Shown here one piece after another: positions 14,873 to 23,251 of a stretch of 64,000 nt of DNA (position 1 is its first letter; each line of letters begins with the position of its first letter). The notes below the pieces were generated by a model. That model was not told the origin of the DNA and did no database searches. It saw only the letters and a list, made by a program, of their open reading frames with translations. This DNA is from Aldehydirespirator sp965117015 (GTDB lineage Bacteria > Actinomycetota > Acidimicrobiia > Acidimicrobiales > Aldehydirespiratoraceae): contig OZ220747.1 in the NCBI GenBank assembly GCA_965117015.1, positions 248,001 through 312,000 of the forward strand, given 5' to 3'. The position numbers were made by a program, and so were the translations under genes.

Positions 14873-17376
14873 CTGCCCGGCGCCAGCACATGGATCGGGC
14901 GCTCGACACGCTGGGGCGAGCGGTAGCGCGCCGTGGGCTCCAGTCGCAGAGCGACAGGATGGGGATCCATCTTGCGGGGATTGTCGTCCTGGCCCATCAG
15001 CGCCAGCATGCCGTCGGCGTCACCGACGGCCGCAGCCACTACGCGTTCGTCGGCCGCGAGCTTGACGACCAGCACCCCCTGCCCTCCCCTGCCCTGGGTA
15101 GGCAGATCCGAGCAGGGCGTGGTCTTGATGCCGCCCTCCGTCCCGCCGGCAGTCGTCGCAACCACGAGCACGGAGTCCCCGGCCACTGCGCCTGCCCCCA
15201 CGGGAACGGAGCCCTCACGCAGCTTGATGCCAGCCATTCCGGCCGCGCCGCGACGCTGCACCCGCACCGAGGACGCCTCCATCCGCAGCGCGCGGCCGTC
15301 GTCGGCCGCGATCACGAGATCCGCTTCGTCAGGAGCACTGAAGGCGCATACGACCTGGTCGCCGTCGCGTAACGCAATCAGCGGGGACCCCGGCCGCGAG
15401 TCGAGGACCTCCTCCGCATCCATCCGTTTGACGATCCCGGCCGCGGTGACAGTCACGAGCTTGTCGTCGCCGGGGGCGACGAGGGCCAGCACCCGCTCAC
15501 CGGAGCCCAGGCCGAAGACGGACGACGCGTCGAAGCCCCGTACTCGGTTGACTGCCTCCTCGATCTCGCCTCCGCGGGCGGTGAAGACCCGTCCACGGCT
15601 GGTGACGGCAGCCACCAGCGATCCGGTCGAGGCGATCACGCTCGCCGCGATCAGATCGTGGCGCCCCGGAGAGGCGCGCCGGATGCCCTTGAGCGAGGTT
15701 CGACCGATGTTGCCGCTGGTCGACACCGTGATCTGACAGGGCAGGTCGGGTCCCGTATCAGCCACCTCTGTCGCCGTGCTGGTCCCACGATCCTCGCCCG
15801 AATGCGCGGCCAGCTCGCGGTCGGCGATCTCAGCCGGCACGATCCGGCTGCGCCGAGGCCGGCCGTGGTCGTCGACGATCCGCCTCAACTCCTTGCGCAC
15901 TAGGGCACGCTGCCTCCGCCGGCTGTCCAGGATCTCCTTGAACTCCTCGATGTCTGCTCGAAGGCTGGCGGCCTCCTCGTCGAGATTCTGGCGCTCCAGC
16001 GCGGTGAGCCGCCGCAGGGCCATGTCGAGTATGTGGGTCGCCTGGACCTCGGTGAGCCCGAAACGAGCCATCAGCGAAGACCGGGCCTCCGCGGCGTCCC
16101 TGGAGCCGCGGATCAGCGCCACCACGTCGTCGATGTTGTCGAGGGCCGCGATCAGGCCCTCCACGATGTGCAGGCGCTCGTCCGCTCGTCGCAGCCGGTA
16201 GCGGGTGCGGCGGACTACGACCTGGAGGCGGTGGGCGACGTAGTGCTCGCACAGCTCCCGCAACCCGACGGTGGTGGGAACGCCTTCAACCAGCACCACG
16301 TTGTTGACGCTGAGGCTCTCCTCCAGGGGAGTGAGCCGGTAGAGCTCAGCCAGCACGGTCGCAGGGTCGGCGCCCGGCTTCAGATCGATCTGAAGGCGCA
16401 GTCCGTCCATGTCGCTCAAGTCGGCAATGCCGGAGATATTCAGGAGCCGTCCAGCCCCCACCAACTCGGTTATGCGAGACACCACACGTTCGGGTCCCAC
16501 CAAGTGGGGCAGCTCGGTGACGATGATCGCCTGGCGCCGGCGAGTGACCGATTCGATGCCGGCTCGCGCCCGTAATCTGACCGAGCCTCGGCCAGTGTCG
16601 TAAGCGGCCCGAAGACCCTCGTCGGCGACCACGATTCCGCCTCCCGGGAAATCGGGCCCAGGAAGCACCTCCATGAGCTCATCGGTTGTCGGCCGCGGCT
16701 GCCGGCGGCGGCTTGGCTCTGTTGCGGCTTCGCCCGGCTGCTTGCTCATCACCAACTCGATGGCCTCGCCGACCTCGGCCAGACTGTGGGGCACCATGTT
16801 GGTGGCCATGCCCACGGCGATCCCGGCGGTGCCGTTCACGAGCAGGTTGGGCAGTGCCGCGGGCAGGACGACCGGTTCGGTGTCCTCGCCGTCGTATGTG
16901 GGGCGGAAGTCGACGGTGTCCTCGTCGAGTTCGCCCACCATCTCCATGGCTGCATCGCTCAGGCGGCATTCGGTGTAGCGGGCGGCCGCCGGCGGGTCGT
17001 CGAGGCTGCCGAAGTTGCCCTGCGGGTCGACGAGGGCCACCATGCGGCTGAAGTCCTGGCCCATCCGGACGAGGGTGTCGTAGATGGCGGCGTCACCGTG
17101 CGGGTGGTAGCGGCCCATGGTGTCGCCCACCACGCGGGCCGATTTGCGGTACGGAGTGCCCGGGCGAAGACCCATCTGCAGCATGGACCACAGGACCCGG
17201 CGCTGCACCGGCTTGAGGCCGTCCCGCACATCGGGGATGGCACGGGAGGTGATGACTGACAGGGCGTAGGCGAGGAACGAGTCGCTCATCTCCTCGGCCA
17301 CCGGCACGTCGTCCACCTGGCGGGCCGGGACGGGGTCGAGGGTCGCGGTGGTCAGTTGCTGTTGTGGTGGTGCCAC
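14866..17376 (-). CDS. Type IIA topoisomerase A subunit (ParC/GyrA)
   Basis: This is the DNA breakage-reunion subunit, 836 residues. The winged-helix active site has Tyr134 in AARYTECRLS, and the quinolone-resistance region is YHPHGDAAIYDTLVRM at 90-105. Position 96, equivalent to E. coli GyrA Ser83, is Ala, while the Asp87 equivalent (Asp100) is kept. The C-terminal beta-pinwheel (about 515-835) has degenerate GyrA boxes; the closest is PTQGRGGQGV, so DNA wrapping, and with it supercoiling activity, may be weak. The GTG start has GGAG six bases upstream. It is the first gene of the pair, and the 266-base leader contains an inverted repeat (17489-17507). Confidence 0.9.
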   Translation of the reverse strand: MAPPQQQLTTATLDPVPARQVDDVPVAEEMSDSFLAYALSVITSRAIPDVRDGLKPVQRRVLWSMLQMGLRPGTPYRKSARVVGDTMGRYHPHGDAAIYDTLVRMGQDFSRMVALVDPQGNFGSLDDPPAAARYTECRLSDAAMEMVGELDEDTVDFRPTYDGEDTEPVVLPAALPNLLVNGTAGIAVGMATNMVPHSLAEVGEAIELVMSKQPGEAATEPSRRRQPRPTTDELMEVLPGPDFPGGGIVVADEGLRAAYDTGRGSVRLRARAGIESVTRRRQAIIVTELPHLVGPERVVSRITELVGAGRLLNISGIADLSDMDGLRLQIDLKPGADPATVLAELYRLTPLEESLSVNNVVLVEGVPTTVGLRELCEHYVAHRLQVVVRRTRYRLRRADERLHIVEGLIAALDNIDDVVALIRGSRDAAEARSSLMARFGLTEVQATHILDMALRRLTALERQNLDEEAASLRADIEEFKEILDSRRRQRALVRKELRRIVDDHGRPRRSRIVPAEIADRELAAHSGEDRGTSTATEVADTGPDLPCQITVSTSGNIGRTSLKGIRRASPGRHDLIAASVIASTGSLVAAVTSRGRVFTARGGEIEEAVNRVRGFDASSVFGLGSGERVLALVAPGDDKLVTVTAAGIVKRMDAEEVLDSRPGSPLIALRDGDQVVCAFSAPDEADLVIAADDGRALRMEASSVRVQRRGAAGMAGIKLREGSVPVGAGAVAGDSVLVVATTAGGTEGGIKTTPCSDLPTQGRGGQGVLVVKLAADERVVAAAVGDADGMLALMGQDDNPRKMDPHPVALRLEPTARYRSPQRVERPIHVLAPGRW

Positions 17377-17488
17377 AGTCGTCTCCAGGCTCTGATTCTT
17401 CTCGAGGCTTCTCGTGCTCCGCGTACCGCCGTGGGCCTGGCCCGCCGGGGATTCAGTTGCGGCTCACCGATGTGATCGAAGGTAGCGG

Positions 17489-17507
17489 CTGAAGGCCGGT
17501 TCTTCAG
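17489..17507. promoter_or_regulatory. Small inverted repeat upstream of the topoisomerase operon
   Basis: CTGAAG and CTTCAG form a perfect six-base stem around a seven-base loop, 113-131 bases before the A-subunit start. On the minus strand the sequence runs into TACCTT, a possible -10 with a 17-base spacer to CTGAAG. The rest of the 266-base spacer shows no gene I can support. Confidence 0.3.
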
Positions 17508-17642
17508 TGACCCCACCCGTCCATCCTTTGAGCGGGGACGGCCCAACCGATTGAAGCGGCGAATGCTGACTCCCGTCCGGATGGAGTGATCGGCGCCCTG
17601 CCCGACAGCACCAGCCGCGGCCTCCATCACCGGCACCCTCAA

Positions 17643-19076
17643 TCACCGGCAGGCGGCGACTGGCGGGCCGCGTACCGCCGAGCCTGCGCCGGCATCGGCC
17701 CCGGCTTCCATCCCGTCGATTGGGTCGTCTCCTCGGCCGCTGAATCCGCTTGCGGGATCCGCCATCCTCGGCTTCCCTCCGCGGGCGGCCGTGGACCAAG
17801 TCACGACTCCGTACTCGTCGATCTTGCGCACGACACGCCGCCGGGTTCGATGCAACCACAGGTGACAGCTGCTGCACAGGGCGACCAGATTCTCGACGTC
17901 GGTCGGTCCCCAATCCTCGTCCCACTCATCCGCATGATGGAGCCGGCAGCGATGCATCGGAGCCCGGCACAGCACGCAGCCCCGGTCCCGTAGCGCCACC
18001 GCCAAGTACTGGTCGACACTGGCCAAGCGTTCCATTCGGCCCAGCCACAAGGGTTGGCCGTCCCCGCCGAAGATGGCGCCGACAAGCCGGTCATCGGGCG
18101 AGATGCTGTCGAGCACCGTTGAGGGAACCGGACCCACGCCGATGATCTCGCAGGACCCGTCGGGGTCCGTGCCGTCAACCACGCCCGCGGTCACCGCGAT
18201 GATCCGCCCCGGCGGCAGTCGACGCCAACCCCTCGGACCATCGTCAACCGACAGGGGCTCATGAGTCAGGGCATCCAACCCGGTGCACAGCTCGAAGATG
18301 GCGTCCATGGTCCGCTGACCGTTGTTCCGCACCGCGTCGGGGGTGCCGTCGCGGCCGCCGTCCTTGCGCCACAGGTAGTCCTTGCGCTCGTCGACCGCCT
18401 GCTCCAGCACACCGAAGCTGACCGGGTCCATCTCGCCCTTCAGCACGCCCATTCCGTCGCTGCCGACGAACAGGTCGGCCGTCCGGCTGTTGCGCTGACC
18501 CTGGAGCAGGTAACCACCCGCCGACGGGTCGTGACGCTGAGCGAAGCGGCGAGCCACCCGGCTGAACGACCCGGCGTCCCGTGTGGCCGCCTGGTACAGC
18601 AGTTCGTCGGAGCCGTCCACCACCGCCGCGCCGCACTGCTTGGCCGCAGAACCCAGGGCGAACACGCTCTCGAGCGTCAACTCCCCCGCGTCCAGCAGCC
18701 GCCCGACGTTGGGCATCTCATCGACCGTCCTAGCCGCCTCGGTGACTCGCTTGGCGGCCCGACCCGACAGCTTCGCCCCCGCCACCAGCGCCTCCCGCGC
18801 CGAACCGGCCCGCAGCGACTCCAACCCGCTCGCAGCCCGCAGGGTGACAGCATCGGCCAGAGCCGTCACTCGGCCGACCCCGGCCACCACCCGGCACAGC
18901 TCATCTTCGCCCAACCCCTCCAACGACACCGACCTCAACGCAACTTCGGCCGCCTCCAGCAGACTCAGCGCCGAGGATCCGCATTCCACTTCGCTGCCGT
19001 TCGAGCAGCCAACCTCCCGCACCGCCAGCCCGTCGCCGGACTCGCCACTGCCATTCAGAACACCTGTTCGTTCCAT
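17643..19076 (-). CDS. DUF222 / HNH endonuclease domain protein
   Basis: This is a 477-residue protein with an N-terminal DUF222 helical region (about 40-250) and a C-terminal HNH nuclease motif in CVLCRAPMHRCRLHHADEW followed by NLVALCSSCHLWLH, giving paired zinc cysteines and the His-Asn-His residues. Such proteins form the abundant 13E12-repeat family of actinobacteria; their role is unsettled, and some are carried by mobile DNA. The ATG at 19076 is preferred to a TTG ten codons upstream because TAGAGT sits seven bases before it. The upstream region (19101-19140) is strikingly AT-rich for this genome, a possible mark of transfer. No flanking inverted repeats were found. Confidence 0.8.
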   Translation of the reverse strand: MERTGVLNGSGESGDGLAVREVGCSNGSEVECGSSALSLLEAAEVALRSVSLEGLGEDELCRVVAGVGRVTALADAVTLRAASGLESLRAGSAREALVAGAKLSGRAAKRVTEAARTVDEMPNVGRLLDAGELTLESVFALGSAAKQCGAAVVDGSDELLYQAATRDAGSFSRVARRFAQRHDPSAGGYLLQGQRNSRTADLFVGSDGMGVLKGEMDPVSFGVLEQAVDERKDYLWRKDGGRDGTPDAVRNNGQRTMDAIFELCTGLDALTHEPLSVDDGPRGWRRLPPGRIIAVTAGVVDGTDPDGSCEIIGVGPVPSTVLDSISPDDRLVGAIFGGDGQPLWLGRMERLASVDQYLAVALRDRGCVLCRAPMHRCRLHHADEWDEDWGPTDVENLVALCSSCHLWLHRTRRRVVRKIDEYGVVTWSTAARGGKPRMADPASGFSGRGDDPIDGMEAGADAGAGSAVRGPPVAACR

Positions 19077-19083
19077 AGCTGCC

Positions 19084-19089
19084 ACTCTA
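19084..19089 (-). promoter_or_regulatory. -10 box of a probable leaderless promoter
   Basis: TAGAGT on the minus strand lies seven bases before the ATG at 19076, in an AT-rich stretch. Confidence 0.45.
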
Positions 19090-19192
19090 CAGACTCCATG
19101 TGACAATACAACCTAAAAAATCACAAAATTACTTAGAAACTCTCATCAGTTGGCCATGCCCCCAAGATGCACACGCGGCGGGCGCGAGGGCA

Positions 19193-20920
19193 CTAGCGGG
19201 AGCCCTCTACCTCCACGGTCACTATGTCGATGCCGCTGTACTTGCGGTGACGTACCGCCGATGCAAAGTGCCTCAGCAGACGGAGGGAGACCTCCCGCTG
19301 CTCTGTCGCGTCGGTCTGGTTGCTCAGATAGGCCAGTTGGTCCTGGATGTTCTCCTCCGCCAACACGGCGAGGAACTCCAGTTCGACCAGGCCGGCTCCC
19401 GGTCGCGCCACCACGATGAGGCGCCGCGGTGCCTCATCCTCGTTCATCTCCAGCAGGCTCGACAGCGACTCCTCTCCGACGAAACGCAGCCGGCTCGTCG
19501 AAGCCTCGTCCCAACCGATACCCGTCGCAAGCGTCTCGAGGAACGAGTCGATCTCCGGCAGCGCATTCATGTTCAGCTCGAGTTCGAGTCGTCTGCGCCG
19601 GGGGCTGCTCACCTCGATGAACACCGTCAGGAGGACCGCCGTGAGCGTGCCCATGGTCAGGCCGTCGCCGAGCAGCGTCCCCCAGGTGCCGCCGATGAGA
19701 TCAGCGACCGCGTTCTCGCCTTGCAGCCCGATCCCGACCGCGAGCGAGAGGCCGACGATCAGGGCCTTGCGGGGCTCGAGGCCGTCTTGGAGGACGGTGC
19801 GGAAACCCTCCACGAAGAGCATGCCCATGATCACCAGCAGATAGGCGCTGATGACGGGGTCGGGAATCGTCAGCAGCAGCGCCGTCACCTTCGGCAGGAA
19901 CGTCAGAGCCACCAGCATGATGCCGATGGCGTACCCCACCCGGCGCGCCGCGACTCCGGTGAAGTTGGTGAGTGAGACGCTCATGGCTTCGAAGCTCCAG
20001 GTGGGCAGCGTCCCGGCGATGCCCGACAGCACCCCGCACACCCCATTGGCGCTGACGGCGCCCTGCACGAGCCGGTAGTCGGTAACCCTCGGCTCGCGCC
20101 AGGAGACTCGCTGCAAGGCCACGCTGCCGCCGACCGTCTTGATCGCGGTCGCCGTCGACACGATCATGAACATCGGCAGGAGCGCCCAGAACTGGCGGCC
20201 CAGAGTCAAGTCGAATCCCGGAAGCCAGGGCTCGGGCACGCCGATCCACGGTGCGTCCACCACGCGCTGGGCGCTGTAGAGCCCGAACAACCCGGCTGCG
20301 ACACACCCGGCGAGAACTCCGACCAGAGGCGACCACAGCCGCAGAACGCCCTTGGCTCGCAGCCCCAGGACGGCGGCACCGGCCACCGTCACCGCGGCTA
20401 CGGCCGGCTCGGCCAAGGCAGAAGCACCTTCGGCAGCGCCCAGCCTCGCCACGACCACCTGCATGATGCCGACGGAGATCAGCATGAGCACGACGCCGGA
20501 CACGACCGGCGTGATGATCCTGCGCAGCCACCTGAGACACCCCCCTAGAGCCAGCTGGAGCACCGAGGACACGACGACCAGAGTTGTCAGCGTCTCCAAG
20601 CCGGCCTCGTTCACCGCGACAAGTCCGACGGCCACGAAGCCGGAGGCGGTGCCGCTGACCAGGTTGTGGCCGCCACCCAGCCGCCCCAGGCGGGCCGCCT
20701 GCAGAGCGGTCGCGATGCCGCTGAGCATGATGGCCGCGAGGACGGACCATGCCAGGTAGCGCTCGCCGAGGCCCGCGGCCCGAGCGAACAGCGACATGGT
20801 CAGCACCGTCGGCGGGATGGATAGCAAGACCCCCTGCAGCCCTACGGTGCCGGACACACCGACGGGGCACTTCTCGTCGGGCTCGTGGGTGATGCCCTCG
20901 ACTAGACCCACGGCCGCCAA
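19193..20920 (-). CDS. NCS2-type nucleobase permease with C-terminal RsbW-like domain
   Basis: This is a 575-residue protein. Residues about 15-440 form an NCS2 (xanthine/uracil) permease with some 12-14 hydrophobic segments and family motifs GGHNLVSGTASGF, FWALLPMFMIVSTATAIKTVG and the late ISAYLLVIMGMLFVEGFRTVL. After the last membrane segment (LTAVLLTVFIEV), residues 450-575 form a soluble domain whose pattern (helix, RLRFVGEESLSSLLEM, strands RRLIVVARPG and LVELEFLAVL, then REVSLRLLRHFASAVRHRKYSGIDIVTVEVE) resembles an anti-sigma-type GHKL kinase fold that has lost the N-box Asn. A nucleobase-sensing role is speculative. The first start is a TTG; a GTG three codons in is an alternative. 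Confidence 0.78.
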   Translation of the reverse strand: MAAVGLVEGITHEPDEKCPVGVSGTVGLQGVLLSIPPTVLTMSLFARAAGLGERYLAWSVLAAIMLSGIATALQAARLGRLGGGHNLVSGTASGFVAVGLVAVNEAGLETLTTLVVVSSVLQLALGGCLRWLRRIITPVVSGVVLMLISVGIMQVVVARLGAAEGASALAEPAVAAVTVAGAAVLGLRAKGVLRLWSPLVGVLAGCVAAGLFGLYSAQRVVDAPWIGVPEPWLPGFDLTLGRQFWALLPMFMIVSTATAIKTVGGSVALQRVSWREPRVTDYRLVQGAVSANGVCGVLSGIAGTLPTWSFEAMSVSLTNFTGVAARRVGYAIGIMLVALTFLPKVTALLLTIPDPVISAYLLVIMGMLFVEGFRTVLQDGLEPRKALIVGLSLAVGIGLQGENAVADLIGGTWGTLLGDGLTMGTLTAVLLTVFIEVSSPRRRRLELELNMNALPEIDSFLETLATGIGWDEASTSRLRFVGEESLSSLLEMNEDEAPRRLIVVARPGAGLVELEFLAVLAEENIQDQLAYLSNQTDATEQREVSLRLLRHFASAVRHRKYSGIDIVTVEVEGSR

Positions 20921-20956
20921 CCCGGGGAGATCAGGCGGAATCGAGCCTTTCGCCCG

Positions 20957-21247
20957 TCACGCACCCTCGACAATGAACGCGCTGGTGTCTGCAAGCCTGC
21001 TGCGCCGATCACGCAGCTCGACAAACGCATCCACCTCGAACAGAGCCGTCACTTGATCCATGCTCTCGAACTCGACCAATGCCATGCGCTTCAGCGGCAG
21101 CTCCCCGCCCTTGGCCTCGGTCGGCTCTCCTCGAACCAGGTACCTGCCCCCGTGGGCCCTGACCATCTCGGCGAGTGAGTCCGAGATGCTTGCCAGCCCT
21201 TCGGGATCGGTGATCTCAGAGTCCAGAATCACGAAGTACACGGCCAC
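20957..21247 (-). CDS. DUF1330 family protein
   Basis: This is a 96-residue ferredoxin-like fold protein of the DUF1330 family. It shows the usual order: N-terminal strand VYFVILDSEI, helix PEGLASISDSLAEMVRAHGGRYLVRG, then LKRMALVEFESMDQVTALFE and a terminal RSRLADTSAFIVEGA. The family is dimeric, of unproven function, and often found in catabolic regions. The GTG has GGAG seven bases upstream and a good promoter (21285-21312) of its own. It lies between the permease and the P450, all on the minus strand, but the promoter makes it a separate unit from the P450. Confidence 0.8.
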   Translation of the reverse strand: MAVYFVILDSEITDPEGLASISDSLAEMVRAHGGRYLVRGEPTEAKGGELPLKRMALVEFESMDQVTALFEVDAFVELRDRRSRLADTSAFIVEGA

Positions 21248-21284
21248 AATGCTCTCCTTCCGCGGCCTGTCCTACCTCCAGAGA

Positions 21285-21312
21285 GTTCTACTATCTCCCA
21301 AAGGCCTGTCAA
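21285..21312 (-). promoter_or_regulatory. Sigma-70-type promoter of the DUF1330 gene
   Basis: On the minus strand, a perfect -35 TTGACA (21307-21312) is followed after 16 bases by TAGAAC (21285-21290). This places transcription start about 30 bases before the GTG, leaving room for the GGAG ribosome site. Confidence 0.6.
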
Positions 21313-21335
21313 GTCTCGGCACCCGGCGCCCGGCG

Positions 21336-22715
21336 TCAGGTGGCGGTGCGCTCCACGTGGCCGCCGTAGCCGACCGTGCCCGACACGCCGGCCGCTGAAC
21401 CGAGGCGCGGCAGCGCCACCGTGCCATACGGCCGTGACGGCGTGTAGGCCACCGGTAGGTGCTTGACGCCGGCGATGAAGTTGGAGCGCAGGTAGTCGGG
21501 CTCTCCGTCCGGGTGGATGTCGGGCATCCGCCGGGCGACCTCCCGGAACATGAGGCGGATCTCCATGCGGGCCAGGCTGGCGCCCAGGCAATAGTGCGGT
21601 CCGCCCCCGCCGAAGCCGACATGGTCGTTGGGGGCGCGCTCGATGTCGAAGCGCCACGGGTCCTCGAAGGCCCGCGGGTCGCGGTTGGCGGCCGCGTGCC
21701 AGAAGACCACTTTGTCGCCCGAGGCGATCCTCACCCCGCCAAGCTCGTAGTCGGACAGGGCCTGGCGGCGGAAGTGCAGCACCGGGGTGGCCCAACGCAC
21801 GATCTCCTCCACCGCGGTGTCCATGTACCGGTCGGGGTCGGCTCTGAACTTCTCCCACTGGTCGCCGAAGTCGAAGAAGGCCATCATCCCCCATGTGATC
21901 GCGTTGCGGGTGGTCTCGATGCCGGCCACGCACAACAGCAGGAAGAGCATGTCGAACTCGGCCTCAGTCAGGGCCTCGCCGTCGACGTCGGCGGCCAGCA
22001 GCGTGGTGATGATGTCGTCCGCGGGCGTGCTGCGGCGCTCCGTCTGGAGTTCGTGGGAGTAGCCGAACAGCTCGGCCGCGGCCCGCAGGATGTCCTCGCG
22101 GGTCTTGATGAACTCGGGATCGGCCCGCCCGATCAGGGCGTTGCTCCAGTCGCAGACCTTGGCCCGGTCCTCGACGGGAATGCCCATCACATCGGCGACG
22201 GCCTGAAGGGGCAGTTCGGCCGAGATGTCGCGCACGAAGTCGCAGCGGCCCCGCTCCACGACATTGTCCAGGATGATGTCGGTGCGGTTCTGGAGGTAGT
22301 CCCCGAGCAGGCCGATCATGCGGGGGGTGAAGCCCCGGTTGACCAGCCTGCGGTAGCGGGTGTGGCGGGGCGGGTCCATGTCGACCAGCGTGGGATGGCG
22401 CGCCGATCCCGACACGGTGCGGTCCGGGTCGAGATCGCGCATCTGGGCCCCGCTGTGGCCGGACGAGAACACGTCGGCCCGCCGGTTGACCTCCTTGACG
22501 TGGGCGTGGCGGGTGACGGCCCAGTAGCCGGAACCCCGGTCGCCCTCCTCCACCCAGTGGATGCCGGGATCGGTCTCTCGCAGCCGCTCCATGACCTCGT
22601 GGTACTCCTGGCGCTGGAACAGGCCCAAGTCCCACAGGTCGACGCCGTCGGCGGGGCACCGCTGCGCTCCGTGATCGAGGGGGCAGCCTGCCCGCTGCTC
22701 GTCAGAGGTGGTGAT
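21336..22715 (-). CDS. Cytochrome P450 with a non-standard start codon
   Basis: This is a bacterial class I P450 monooxygenase. The I-helix oxygen-binding motif is AGIETTR, the K-helix ExxR is EEIVRW, and the heme loop FGGGGPHYCLG contains the ligand Cys; the CYP125/CYP142-like pattern suggests a sterol- or terpene-type substrate. The first ATG/GTG/TTG in frame is a TTG at 22628, but that would cut into GVDLWDLGLF, the usual N-terminal helix. No ATG, GTG or TTG lies between 22628 and the upstream in-frame stop. An ATC at 22715 sits six bases after TAAGGT, the leaderless geometry seen elsewhere, so I place the start there. The stop end is certain, the start only inferred. The SnoaL-like gene is divergent. 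Confidence 0.85.
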   Translation of the reverse strand: MTTSDEQRAGCPLDHGAQRCPADGVDLWDLGLFQRQEYHEVMERLRETDPGIHWVEEGDRGSGYWAVTRHAHVKEVNRRADVFSSGHSGAQMRDLDPDRTVSGSARHPTLVDMDPPRHTRYRRLVNRGFTPRMIGLLGDYLQNRTDIILDNVVERGRCDFVRDISAELPLQAVADVMGIPVEDRAKVCDWSNALIGRADPEFIKTREDILRAAAELFGYSHELQTERRSTPADDIITTLLAADVDGEALTEAEFDMLFLLLCVAGIETTRNAITWGMMAFFDFGDQWEKFRADPDRYMDTAVEEIVRWATPVLHFRRQALSDYELGGVRIASGDKVVFWHAAANRDPRAFEDPWRFDIERAPNDHVGFGGGGPHYCLGASLARMEIRLMFREVARRMPDIHPDGEPDYLRSNFIAGVKHLPVAYTPSRPYGTVALPRLGSAAGVSGTVGYGGHVERTAT

Positions 22716-22721
22716 GCTCCT

Positions 22722-22727
22722 ACCTTA
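22722..22727 (-). promoter_or_regulatory. -10 box before the P450 ATC codon
   Basis: TAAGGT on the minus strand is separated by six bases (which also read as a purine-rich AGGAGC) from an ATC codon in the P450 frame. The divergent -10 box for the + strand gene lies only 18 bases away. Confidence 0.45.
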
Positions 22728-22744
22728 ATGGTGGCGGTCAGCCC

Positions 22745-22750
22745 TATCGT
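22745..22750 (+). promoter_or_regulatory. -10 box of a probable leaderless promoter
   Basis: TATCGT is six bases before the GTG at 22757. It forms a compact divergent promoter with the P450 box at 22722-22727. Confidence 0.5.
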
Positions 22751-22756
22751 GGGGCG

Positions 22757-23212
22757 GTGGATCTGCAGACCCTCATCGACCGGGCCGAGATCACCGATCT
22801 CCTGACCCGCTACGCCCGAGCCGTCGACCGGCAGGACTGGGACCTGTTCCGAACCGTCTTCACCCCCGACGCCCGCATCGACTACACCCAGGTCGGAGGC
22901 ATCGCCGGCGACCTCGACACAGTCGCCGGCTTCCTGGAGCAGGTCATGCCGATGTTCGAGAGGATGCAGCACCTGGTCTCCAACATCGACATCGCCCTCG
23001 ACGGCGACGAAGCCAAGGTCACCGCCATGGTCTACAACCCGCTCAAGCTGCCCGACAGCCCGGTCTGGGCCACCGGCGGCTGGTACCACCACGAACTGGT
23101 GCGCACCCCCGAGGGCTGGAAGAGCCGGTCCCTGGTGGAGGAGGCCAGCTGGTTCGATGGTGTCCCGGAGCCCGACAAGCCCGCCGACGGCGATTCGGCC
23201 GGCCAAGGCTGA
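22757..23212 (+). CDS. SnoaL-like / NTF2-fold protein
   Basis: This is a 151-residue protein of the SnoaL_4/NTF2 fold. It has the family opening DLQTLIDRAEITDLLTRYARAVDRQDWDLFRTVFTPDA (helices then the Asp-Ala-Arg-Ile-Asp-Tyr strand), the beta-sheet core and a C-terminal WKSRSLVEEASWFDG. Members act as small hydratases, isomerases, dehydratases or ring-hydroxylating subunits in polyketide and steroid catabolism; a Tyr/Asp/His pair in the cone would be catalytic. It stands divergent from the P450 and 40 bases before a CaiB-type transferase, so it probably belongs to the same catabolic unit. The specific reaction is unknown. Confidence 0.82.
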   Translation: MDLQTLIDRAEITDLLTRYARAVDRQDWDLFRTVFTPDARIDYTQVGGIAGDLDTVAGFLEQVMPMFERMQHLVSNIDIALDGDEAKVTAMVYNPLKLPDSPVWATGGWYHHELVRTPEGWKSRSLVEEASWFDGVPEPDKPADGDSAGQG

Positions 23213-23251
23213 GCCGGGGCCCCACCGCCCCCGAGACGAGCACGAGACGCC

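Noticed and set aside
17352..17642. Small minus-strand frame between the topoisomerase and HNH genes
   Set aside because: It overlaps the start of the A subunit, lacks a -10 box or ribosome site and has no family features. The spacer is better read as a leader region.
17643..19140. Mobile element carrying the DUF222/HNH gene
   Set aside because: The AT-rich upstream stretch is suggestive, but no terminal repeats, target duplication or transposase was seen.
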